Shown here: piece after piece, positions 56,158-64,000 of the stretch
How positions within the stretch are numbered: the first letter of the stretch is position 1
Layout: each line of letters starts with the position of its first letter
Source: Warburgia ugandensis
Lineage: Eukaryota; Streptophyta; Magnoliopsida; Canellales; Canellaceae
Direction: 5' to 3'
NCBI GenBank assembly: GCA_035236585.1
Contig: CP141126.1
Span: 6,213,001 to 6,277,000, forward strand
Length of the DNA: 64,000 nucleotides
The notes under the pieces: model-generated
The model's database searches: none
What the model saw: only the letters and a program-made list of their open reading frames with translations
Told to the model about the DNA's origin: nothing
Translations under genes and position numbers: made by a program

Positions 56158-56830
56158 GACGAGATAACTCGTCAGCTAAAACATTATCCTGGCCGCGGAT
56201 ATGCTCAAAGGTTACTGGTATGCCTGTCCCGGTGATGTAATCAGTAAATGCTAACCACCTAACCCTAGATGGTTTGTTATCTGAGGACTTCTGGTAAAAG
56301 CTAATAATAGCTTGGCAATCAGTTCGGATTATTAGGTCGCCTTTGTCAAGATAATAAATTTTAAAAGCCTCCAAAGAGTTCATCACTGCGTGAATCTCTG
56401 CGTCAATGGTAGACTTAGGCGGGTTGAATCTTCCGCTGGCATAGGCGCACACCAGTTCTGAGTTGATAGGGTCAAACTTAGCTTTCTTCCACTTGCATAC
56501 GCCTCCCCATCCATCCATACAACCGTCCGTCTCTAGGACAACATAGCAGTCTCGAGCAGGTAAGGATAGAGCAGGTAGGTTCTGAACAGTTGCCTTGATT
56601 TCTTTGACTAGTAGCCAATCCTGTTCATTAAACCTTTTATCACCAGTGGGTGATGTTTTGGCGTAGAGGGGGCCAAGTTTCTTGCCAAGGTCAGGGATGT
56701 ACGATCTCGCGTAGTTGAGTAACCCTAACCAGGACCTTAGCTCCTGTGTGTTTGTAAGCGAGCCTTCTTTAGCGCATTGCTTGAGTTTGGTGATGATGTG
56801 AAATTTGTAGCCTCGATTGATTTTTCCCAA
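56129..56830 (-). pseudogene. Copy A: RNase H part of ORF3
   Basis: The frame contains LETDGCMDGWGGVC, the first catalytic Asp region, STIDAEIHAVMNSL with the catalytic Glu, and the later Asp in IIRTDCQAI, ending ADELSRLVFSWVLYP before a stop at 56129. RNase H removes RNA from the DNA hybrid during reverse transcription of the pregenomic RNA. The frame differs from that of the RT piece upstream, so ORF3 is broken near 56800. Confidence 0.88.
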
Positions 56831-57137
56831 TAGTAGCCCCTAGGAAGTTGACTTCCGGAACGCTGAGCTTCATCTTTGTAGGGCTAAGCACTATTCCATG
56901 TTCCTTGCATCGCTGCAGGAACATCTCCAGATGTCGTAAGTGCTGTTGATGATCTTCGGAGAAGATCAGGATGTCATCAATGTAGGCGACTAGGAAGTCG
57001 TCCATGCCTCTAAAGCACTCGTCCATCTTTCTTTGGAACACTGCTGGTGCGTTCTTAAGTCCAAAGGGCATCACGAGCCATTCGTACAGTCCAGATGGAC
57101 TGATGAACGCTGTCCATTCGATTGATCCGGGGTCCAT
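56769..57137 (-). pseudogene. Copy A: reverse transcriptase part of ORF3
   Basis: It shows WLVMPFGLKNAPAVFQRKMD and the catalytic box FLVAYIDDILIFSEDH, the RT palm of Caulimoviridae. The N-terminal part of RT lies at about 57138-57720 in broken frames. The catalytic motif is kept, but no continuous polymerase can be made from this copy as it stands. Confidence 0.9.
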
Positions 57138-57729
57138 GGCTACGATGAAAGCGACTTGAGGTCAAACTTATCGTAAACCTTGCTATAGCCAATCTTACGG
57201 ATTAGTGTGTTGATCCCAGGGAGGCGTATTGATCCTTCGGGTGTTGTCATTAAGCCTCTTGTAATTAAAGACCATACGCTCCTTGCCCTTTTCCTCTTTT
57301 AGGTCTTGGGATCAATCGTTGTCCCCGATTTAACGATTATTGCGGACGTCCCGTGCTGCTTTGACTAGGTCGGATCACTTTAAGCTTAAGGAGAGCGTCG
57401 ATGTCTTCCGGAACGTCTCCTTCATTGCGGGTGTAACATGCTTGATAGGCTTATCTGGATAATGAAATCGGGTTAATCAAATCGATCTTGCAAGTCACCT
57501 TGTTCTTGGTCCCGGTGTCGCGAGAGGGTTATCCCCAATGTATCCCGATTTCTTCAGATCAGCCAGGAGTGGCTTCAGGTAATCGTGGATAAGGACTTCA
57601 TCAACCACTGGTTGTTCGATGAAGCATCTCTCCAAATATTCTGGTCCCTCTATGACTGTTCATTGTCTTCTTCTTCCTGCCGATCTTTGCGCAGAGGCTA
57701 TCAAGGAAGTCCGGACAAGAGTCAAATTC

Positions 57730-58024
57730 TTATAGAAGGTCACGGTAGACCCTTCTATGCGTACTCCTCTGCATAGCTCTGATGAAATTGCATCCTAAGA
57801 TCATCTGGATGCCATCTCCTAATACCAGAGGGAAACTGTAGGTGTAAGGAATCCTGAATTGGTTTTCCCCGATATACATTTTCAGCTCTTGAGTTTCTTG
57901 TTGGTAGTGCATGCAGAGTTTATGCCGTTAAATTGAACGACAAAAGTGTTGTCTTCGATGGCCGATGCTGAGATGGTGTCCTGATCAATGCAACAGGTGG
58001 AAGCACCTGTATCTAGGATGGCTT
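57730..58024 (-). pseudogene. Copy A: aspartic protease part of ORF3
   Basis: The minus strand near 57985-58024 reads AILDTGASTCCIDQD, with the DTGA active site, and further on (57840-57780) FPLVLGDGIQMILGCNFIRA, the second conserved loop. The two parts are in different frames, so this piece is frameshifted. The protease would process the ORF3 polyprotein. Confidence 0.8.
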
Positions 58025-58741
58025 TCACCGTGAAAATTTGTTAAGCACTGGTATTTCTAATAGAACCCGCAAGTTGTAGAGCATATTTTTGATTGGCCTT
58101 CCATTGTCAACTTGCTGTGGTAGCTCTGCTGCTTTGGCTATCCTAGCTGTCTTCTCCCCAAGAAGTGCGTTGGCTGCATAATCTTTCTGTTCCTCAGTGA
58201 TAATTATGCCTTTGCCCTTCCTATCTGTAGGGATATCAGCCAGGGAGATTTCTTCAAATTCCTCTGATCCTTTTGCTAAATCAAAGAAATCTCGCTTGAG
58301 CTCCATGTCTAGCTTCAGCTGATCATACTTAGTCCTGAAGCTCTTCAGATATTCCACCTCTCTTTTTAGCCTGTCAATTTCTACCTCCAGGTAATGGATG
58401 TAGTGTTGTTGCTCTCGGGCTATAGTCTTCACATCGTAGGTGGACTTCTCTGCAGGTTGGACTGGGACGTCCATCTTGTAGAAGAATGGGCCGCACATGT
58501 TACAGGCGGTACTTTTGCATTTTGGGCAGTGTATTCGTGCTCTCCTCATGGTCTGGGCTTTGCAGCACGTGCATTTCTCATGGGCCGCGTCCTCTATGGG
58601 CTGGTTCAGGATCCACTCATGTGTACAGTGGTACTGAATATAGGATACCCTGGGCCGAACCCTGTATCCGCAGTTTTCTGGGCCTAAGAAGAACGTCATT
58701 TGCGCCAAATGCTGCTCCTGAAGTTCCTGCAAAACGAGCAC
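58025..58741 (-). pseudogene. Copy A: second Cys-rich region and coiled coil of ORF3
   Basis: A 238-codon open stretch with the cysteine/histidine pattern CTCCKAQTMRRARIHCPKC followed by CNMC, a second Cys-rich region known in badnavirus ORF3 after the coat zinc finger. A coiled coil follows (YLEVEIDRLKREVEYLKSF). A small indel between 58741 and 58762 puts it out of frame with the coat-protein piece upstream. Confidence 0.85.
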
Positions 58742-58761
58742 TTTGTGAGTAATACCAGCCG

Positions 58762-59457
58762 TCAGGCTTGCAATTGTGGGCTCATCTCCTTCACTGATGC
58801 TATAGATAGCATCGTCACCGCTTCACCTTCTGCAACGGAGACAATTTCATGATCCTCAGGGAGGGATAGCTGCTCAAAGATAGCAACCCTTTTGATGTTT
58901 CGTCTCTCGTTCTTGCATTCCTTTGCGAAATGCCCTTCTTCTCCACAGAGGTAGCATTTGCATCTCTTGTTGCGTAGGTATTTGTTCTTTTCTACACGAG
59001 CATGAGTCTCGTGCGGCTTTCCTTTGTAGGTGGTTGACTTTCGTAGGCTGTATTTCTTGCTTGTATCCTTGTAATACCCTGGGATAGGTATTTGGCTACA
59101 AAAAGATACATCCTTCAGGGACCTTTTGAATGCTGCATCTTTGCACTCGTTCTCTAGGTACCTGTATGTGAAGAGTATCCTGGGGGATACGCCTACTTGT
59201 ACTCCAGGATAAAGCTGGTCAAAGGCTCGCTTGATTCTCATTCCCAGCTCAGGTGGCATTTTCATCCAAAGCTTTTCAGCTAGCTCTGGGCTGATGTACA
59301 GGCGTCCTGTCTTTGCCGCCAATCGCATATACTCATTAAGAAATTGTACCAGGTTTTTCACACCAGTACACTGGAGGCGTTCCAAGTCCCTGTACGCTGT
59401 TTGTTGCATCTGTGTTGACCCTGAAGCAGGATCCTCGCAAGAGAAACACCTCCTCAT
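58762..59457 (-). pseudogene. Copy A: C-terminal part of the coat protein with zinc knuckle
   Basis: It contains the coat region (NEYMRLAAKTGRLYISPELA; KAFDQLY-type core) and the RNA-binding zinc knuckle CKCYLCGEEGHFAKEC (CxCx2Cx4Hx4C). It is nearly identical to 63028-63600 of copy B. Upstream it is joined directly to ORF1 sequence at about 59505 by the 2.5-kb deletion. Confidence 0.9.
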
Positions 59458-59502
59458 TCTTTGAGAGGATGTTTTGGGTTCCTTCTCGTCCTTCGGCAGA
59501 TA

Positions 59503-59811
59503 CTAGGAGCTGGTTTTTACGTCGGCCTTAGACAAGGGTTTGTTGTGCGTCACTTCTCTGGTTAAATTCTCCAGGCCAGATGCTAGTTTACCAACCCGCT
59601 TTTCCAGGGCGATGGCAGATTCGTACGGTTCCCTAAAATTGCGAAGGTTAACTCTAGAAGACAGACTTACACGATCGTAGACTACTGCGAGGTTATGAGC
59701 AAGATCTCGGTTGTGGACTTTATCAGACTGGGCTAGGTCAAGGTAAGCTAGGTCGGCTGTTCTGGAATGATCATACCATTCCTGAATAACTTGCTCCCAC
59801 CTTGCTGACAT
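59503..59811 (-). pseudogene. Copy A: ORF1, truncated by the deletion
   Basis: It starts at ATG 59811 with the typical badnavirus ORF1 opening MSARWEQVIQEWYDHSRTA and DLAYLDL, continues NLAVVYDRVSLSSRVNLRNF, and ends at SKADVKTSS, where coat sequence takes over out of frame. ORF1 encodes a small virion-associated protein family of unclear role (DUF1319). About 100 of roughly 143 codons remain. Confidence 0.9.
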
Positions 59812-60150
59812 GAACTTAAAACAGAAAGTTTAAACCTTTTAAAGAATCTAAGCCTTTCGTATTCCTTACTGGTCGGAAACTCCAGGTCATACAGGGGTTA
59901 TCCTCAACCTACTTCTTCCTCGGTTCAGTCTTTTGGCATACCCTGGCCTATTCCCGGCAAACACCGTTTTCGGGTTCCACTATTCGGCAAAGATTTCAAT
60001 AAAAAGAATAAACCATACAAATTCGAAGTACAGTAGCAAGCATAGGGCAAGGAAATCAGAAAACTGATGATCAAATCAGACCAACCTTCCTCGACTCACC
60101 TTGAGCCTAAAGAGGTTTAGCCTGACATTGTCATGATTTTCCGATAATCT
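59812..60150 (-). promoter_or_regulatory. Copy A: viral RNA leader
   Basis: Non-coding sequence between the tRNA primer site and ORF1, the usual place of the long structured badnavirus leader with short upstream ORFs that ribosomes bypass by shunting (family knowledge; folding was not computed). Confidence 0.6.
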
Positions 60151-60163
60151 CGCTCTGATACCA
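60151..60163 (-). promoter_or_regulatory. Viral tRNA-iMet primer-binding site
   Basis: On the minus strand it reads TGGTATCAGAGCG, complementary to the 3' end of initiator tRNA-Met, where minus-strand DNA synthesis starts and where the virion DNA has its discontinuity. It defines nucleotide 1 of badnavirus genomes by convention. Confidence 0.92.
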
Positions 60164-60164
60164 G

Positions 60165-60212
60165 AAAGGGGGGGGTCCCAATAATTTTGTTCCTATGCTA
60201 CCATAAAACAGA
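60165..60212 (-). repeat. Viral terminal repeat, copy at the head-to-head junction
   Basis: Identical to 55105-55152. Here the sequence runs straight through into the primer site, as in the circular genome, so this side was copied or joined across the discontinuity. The inversion breakpoint is at 60212/60213. Confidence 0.9.
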
Positions 60213-60570
60213 CCTAGCCCAGTCTGATAAAGTCCACAACCGAGATCTTGCTCATAACCTCGCAGTAGTCTACGATCGTGTAAGTCTGTCTTCTAGAGTT
60301 AACCTTCGCAATTTTAAGGAACTGTCTGAACGGTTTACTGCCCTGGAAAAGCGGGTTGGTAAACTAGCATCTGGCCTGGAGAATTTAACCAGAGAAGTGA
60401 CGCACAACAAACCCTTGTCTAAGGCCGACGTAAAGTCACTGGTAGAAGAAATATCCCAACAGCCTAAGATCATCGAGGCCGAGGCCTTGAAACTCACAGA
60501 AGAGTTAAAAATTAAGGTTCACCAGATAGAACAACTGGTCTTGAAGATCGAGAGAGGTCTCTTTGCATGA
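60213..60570 (+). pseudogene. Copy B: ORF1, missing its first ~24 codons
   Basis: It begins abruptly at DLAQSDKVHNRDLAHNLAVV and runs open to a TGA at 60568-60570. The start codon and first residues seen in copy A are cut off by the inversion junction. The C-terminal part absent from copy A is present, including SLVEEISQQPK and a Leu/Lys-rich helix. The stop overlaps the ORF2 start in ATGA. Confidence 0.88.
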
Positions 60571-60947
60571 GCGGTGTCTCAAACACCGACTCATACAGGC
60601 AAGCAATTCAGGAACTCGCTAAGTGGGAACCAGATCCTGCTGGATTGGTACGAAGTACCGATTACCAAAGTGCCCTAGGGGCTTCTGCCCTTATTATCAA
60701 GCAAAACAATTTGCTTATTGCGTTGCAAATCCAACTTCAAGAGACACTTGCAGACACCGTCAAGGAACTCCGCCTGCTCCAAAGGCAGAAAGGAGCACAG
60801 CAGCCTCCTTTACCCGACAACCTTATCCAAAAGCTTGAAAAGCTTAGTTTGGGGACTAAACCACAGCCCAAACGTGGTTTTCTGAAAGTCTTCAAGGATC
60901 CCCATCAGATCTTGAAGGAAGAACAAGAAAAGCTCAAGAAAACATGA
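60567..60947 (+). CDS. Copy B: badnavirus ORF2 (virion-associated, nucleic-acid-binding type)
   Basis: An intact 126-codon ORF, starting in the ATGA overlap with ORF1 and ending in the ATGA overlap with ORF3 (60944-60947). In badnaviruses ORF2 encodes a small protein with a coiled coil and a basic Pro/Lys-rich C-terminus that binds nucleic acid; here LLIALQIQLQETLADTVKEL and KPQPKRGFLKVFKD fit. The overlaps mean translation depends on leaky scanning from one RNA. Confidence 0.85.
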   Translation: MSGVSNTDSYRQAIQELAKWEPDPAGLVRSTDYQSALGASALIIKQNNLLIALQIQLQETLADTVKELRLLQRQKGAQQPPLPDNLIQKLEKLSLGTKPQPKRGFLKVFKDPHQILKEEQEKLKKT

Positions 60948-62884
60948 GCCGATCCTCAAGGTACCCAGTGGTACGACAGCAGCAGACAGAAGCTGAAGGG
61001 TCATTACTGCATGATGACCAGGTCCGCAACTACAGGCGTAACAGAAGACGCCTCTACAACCTACAGGCTCAGGTCAACAATATGAGCCATAGACTGACTG
61101 GTCGAGGAAGCACCTCGCAGACTCTAGAACAACAGATCGATCCGGACGAGCAACTACGCTTGTCAATGAAGGCACGGGCTTCACTTGTACCAGCCGAAGT
61201 CCTTTACAGGAGTCGACAAGACCAGAACCGGCATAAGGTCTATATGCACAGATCAGAGGAAGCTATCCTCTGTACTACCAATCAAGTGGACCGGACCTTT
61301 ATTCAACCGGACAGCTACGCCGAGCTCACACGACAGGGATTCCAATTCATCCATATTGGGATCTTACAGGTCAGGCTCCAAATACTGCACAGACAAGATG
61401 AAGGCACCACAGCCTTGGTGCTATTCAGAGATAACAGATGGCAAGGCGACCAAGCCATCTTTGCCACAATGGAGATCAACCTCAACAGAGGAAGTCAAAT
61501 GGTCTACGTCATTCCTGATACGATGATGACCGTCACAGACTTCTACAGAAATGTACAAATCTCCGTCCTAACGAAGGGCTATGATAATTGGCAGAACGGC
61601 GAGGCAAATCTGCTCATCACTCGAGGCATGGTTGGGCGCCTCTCAAACACTCCAAACGTAGGCTTTGCCTACCAGATCTCTAAAGTCAGTGAACACCTGG
61701 CTAGCAAAGGCGTTAAGGCCCTCCCCGGGAAAGCTTACAACCCTGAACATTTGCAAGCTAGCAGATGGGTGATCCGCGCCCCTCACATCTCTATCCCTAC
61801 ACAAGCGACTACCGTTAACAGTCGCAACCTCCTGGATGGATCTATTTCCCTCCAATTTGCTGATTATCAAGCACAGGCTGAGCCTACACAGCCCCATTAC
61901 AACACGCAGGATTCTGAAACTGATGAAGAATCCCTTGCTTCTGAGCCCCATATTATTGCTGCATTCAGGGAAACTTCCCTCTATGAGCAATACCTGGAAG
62001 ACAACCGACGCATGTATCTTGGCAGTGAACGCATGCAACAGTGGCGTCGAGACCGTCAACGGTTGGAGGAGCAAGCTCGCCAGGCAAACGCACCTACTTG
62101 GGACACTCTTGGTGCCCCACAAGTTTCTAACGGTTACGGGTATCATGTTAACTACTCTGCCCCCAAGCCTACTTCCCCCATTGAAACTATCATACCGTCT
62201 GGCTGGGATACTCCCCCATCCTCTCCTAAACGCCCTACTCCAGTCTCTGCCTGGGTTGATAGCTTACCCTCTCCCTCACAGACGAAAGGTGGTGGAGAAG
62301 AAGAAGAAGACAAATTGCCCGCGACTGCTTATTTTTCCCAGAAGGAAAAGGACGCAGACAAGGATGATGACTGGGGAATACCATCTGATGCCGCATTCAA
62401 CTGGGATGACTGGCTCGAAGCATCAGACGATGAAAAGGAACTGCCCAATGAAACTGAAGAAACCACAGCTGCAGGTTGGGATTACCCTGACCTATGCCCT
62501 AGCGGAGGAAAGGATGACTTTGTCTTTTCAACCGCCACCTCACCAACACCTCAGCTAATGCCGGCTGAATCTACCATGGGACCTCCATCCTTCCCACCAG
62601 CACGACTAGCAGGAGATCCAGGAGCTTCTGGATCATCTACAACGTTCGCCCCCTCCGGAACCACTTATAATAGGGATTCCCCCTATTCAGCAGCAGGGCC
62701 CCGAACGAGATTCAAGGGAGGAGGAGTTTCCAATGAACTCTTCGTGCTTCCATCAGCACAGCAACAAGAAGCCGCAATGTTCATCATGCCTGAACAATTA
62801 GGCCTGTTTGATGATGTCTTCAGCCGATGGGAAGCCATAACAAGAAACCACGTGTCCAAAGAAGAATTTCACGGACACAGCTGA
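60944..62884 (+). pseudogene. Copy B: N-terminal part of ORF3 (movement protein region and coat N-terminus)
   Basis: An open frame of 646 codons from ATG 60944. The first ~330 residues hold the movement-protein domain of Caulimoviridae (EVLYRSRQDQNRHKVYMHRS; FIQPDSYAELTRQGFQFIHI; IFATMEINLNRGSQMVYVIP), which lets virus pass plasmodesmata. A long acidic, Pro/Ser-rich linker follows (EEEEDKLPATAYF; DDWGIPSDAAFNWDDWLEAS). It ends in a stop at 62882 after a frame change near 62860; the continuation lies in another frame from about 62870. Confidence 0.88.
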
Positions 62885-63635
62885 AAAGGCAGAATACATG
62901 GAAAATCTCTTAGGAGAAACAGAGCGCCTTAACTGGATCCAATGGCGGATGACCTACACTACGGAGTATAACCAGCTCCTAGTATCTGCCGAAGGACGAG
63001 AAGGAACCCAAAACATCCTCTCAGCAATGAGGAGATGTTTCTCTTGCGAGGATCCTGCTTCAGGGTCAACACAGATGCAACAAACAGCGTACAGGGACTT
63101 GGAACGCCTCCAGTGTACTGGTGTGAAAAACCTGGTACAATTTCTTAATGAGTATATGCGATTGGCGGCAAAGACAGGACGCCTGTACATCAGCCCAGAG
63201 CTAGCTGAAAAGCTTTGGATGAAAATGCCACCTGAGCTGGGAATGAGAATCAAGCGAGCCTTTGACCAGCTTTATCCTGGAGTACAAGTAGGCGTATCCC
63301 CCAGGATACTCTTCACATACAGGTACCTAGAGAACGAGTGCAAAGATGCAGCATTCAAAAGGTCCCTGAAGGATGTATCTTTTTGTAGCCAAATACCTAT
63401 CCTGGGGTATTACAAGGATACAAGCAAGAAATACAGCCTACGAAAGTCAACCACCTACAAAGGAAAGCCGCACGAGACTCATGCTCGTGTAGAAAAGAAC
63501 AAATACCTACGCAACAAGAGATGCAAATGCTACCTCTGTGGAGAAGAAGGGCATTTCGCAAAGGAATGCAAGAACGAGAGACGAAACATCAAAAGGGTTG
63601 CTATCTTTGAGCGGTATCCCTCACGAGGATCATGA
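62870..63635 (+). pseudogene. Copy B: coat protein part of ORF3 with zinc knuckle
   Basis: This is the continuation of ORF3 after a one-base frame change. It contains the coat-protein core (MENLLGETERLNWIQWRM; NEYMRLAAKTGRLYISPELA) and the zinc knuckle CKCYLCGEEGHFAKEC. Small indels at about 63612-63632, compared with copy A, end the frame at 63635. Confidence 0.88.
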
Positions 63636-64000
63636 AATTGTCTCCGTTGCGAAGGTGAAGCAGACAATGATGCTATCTATAGCATCGGTGAAGGAGATGA
63701 GCCCACAATTGCAGAAGCTCGACGCCGGTATTACTCACAAAGTGCTCGTTTTGCAGGAACTTCAGGAGCAGCATTTGGCGCAAATGACGTTCTTCTTAGG
63801 CCCAGAAAACTGCGGATACAGGGTTCGGCCCAGGGTATCCTATATTCAGTACCACTGTACACATGAGTGGATCCTGAACCAGCCCATAGAGGACGCGGCC
63901 CATGAGAAATGCACGTGCTGCAAAGCCCAGACCATGAGGAGAGCACGAATACACTGCCCAAAATGCAAAAGTACCGCCTGTAACATGTGCGGCCCATTCT
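63636..64000 (+). pseudogene. Copy B: second Cys-rich region of ORF3, running off the window
   Basis: Homologous to 58486-58800 of copy A (HTHEWILNQP-type segment and CTCCKAQTMRRARIHCPKC). It continues at the window edge without a change of orientation, so more of copy B (protease, RT) is expected beyond 64000. Confidence 0.85.

Larger units (their letters stand above)
55105..64000. mobile_element. Endogenous badnavirus locus, two copies head to head
   Basis: Copy A is on the minus strand (60212 down to 55105), copy B on the plus strand (60213 to the window end). Gene order in each fits Badnavirus (Caulimoviridae): ORF1, ORF2 and ORF3 overlapping by ATGA, and ORF3 with movement, coat, protease, reverse transcriptase and RNase H parts. 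A lacks about 2.5 kb from ORF1 to the coat region; B supplies that part. Where they overlap they are nearly identical. Adding the missing part to A gives about 7.6 kb, a normal badnavirus size. Badnaviruses do not need integration to replicate; such inserts arise by accidental recombination. Several frame breaks in both copies make an intact genome unlikely here, though the right end is unseen. Confidence 0.93.

Noticed and set aside
58394-58752. Plus-strand ORFs in the viral locus, repeated as minus-strand ORFs at 63731-63997
   Set aside because: They are shadows of the Cys-rich region of ORF3; they recur only because the viral sequence is present twice.
55105-64000. Reading the viral locus as Florendovirus, Petuvirus or a Gypsy retrotransposon
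   Set aside because: ORF1 of the DUF1319 type, ORF2, the ATGA overlaps, and a single ORF3 with movement and coat regions fit Badnavirus; there are no LTRs and no integrase.

Overview
This window is nuclear DNA of a flowering plant. It is AT-rich and packed with plant retrotransposons, and several carry the tRNA-iMet primer-binding motif TGGTATCAGAGC. It has plant introns, a plant-type ZmPK1-like receptor kinase, Au-like SINEs, and an integrated badnavirus, a virus group known only from plants. The species cannot be fixed from the sequence. Most of the window is a gene graveyard: only one gene, an ANTH-domain clathrin assembly protein at 23784, is close to intact.

Left part (1-11 kb). A 2.85-kb solo LTR with a perfect 5-bp target duplication sits inside an older LTR-like sequence. 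A frameshifted exon of a thioredoxin-like (ACHT-type) gene lies at 5.8 kb. A solo LTR of a miniature retrotransposon (TRIM) lies at 7.0 kb. The last four exons of a TAPT1/POD1-like membrane protein gene lie at 9.1-10.8 kb on the minus strand, one of them out of frame.

Middle (11-34 kb). A 5' half of a Ty1/copia element (11086-14377) is cut by a very long LTR (about 4.3 kb, 14378-18664). A complete 591-bp TRIM of the same family as the solo LTR lies at 20.0 kb, followed by three 85-bp tandem repeats. Then come the ANTH gene, a tRNA-Cys relic at 28.8 kb, and a full-length but decayed copia element (28934-33965) of the same family as the first.

Receptor-kinase block (34-40 kb, minus strand). 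An S-domain (ZmPK1-like) receptor kinase is broken twice: by an in-frame TAA just after the ATP-binding lysine, and by a 3.3-kb gag-protease-only LTR element inserted further along the kinase domain.

Right part (42-52 kb). There is a scrambled HAK/KUP potassium transporter relic with one exon inverted, a GRF-zinc-finger-like ORF, and the decayed C-terminal exons of THO complex subunit 2. Its flanks and introns host four Au-like SINE copies, one at the edge of a MITE. The first two exons of a BAP31-like gene follow.

End (55.1 kb to the window edge). An endogenous badnavirus locus holds two copies joined head to head. The minus-strand copy runs from one tRNA primer site to almost exactly the same point of the circle again, with 48 bp of terminal repeat, but lacks about 2.5 kb (ORF1 3' part, ORF2, movement-protein region). 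The plus-strand copy carries exactly that missing part plus the coat-protein region and runs off the window. Both copies carry frame breaks, so neither is an intact genome as seen here.
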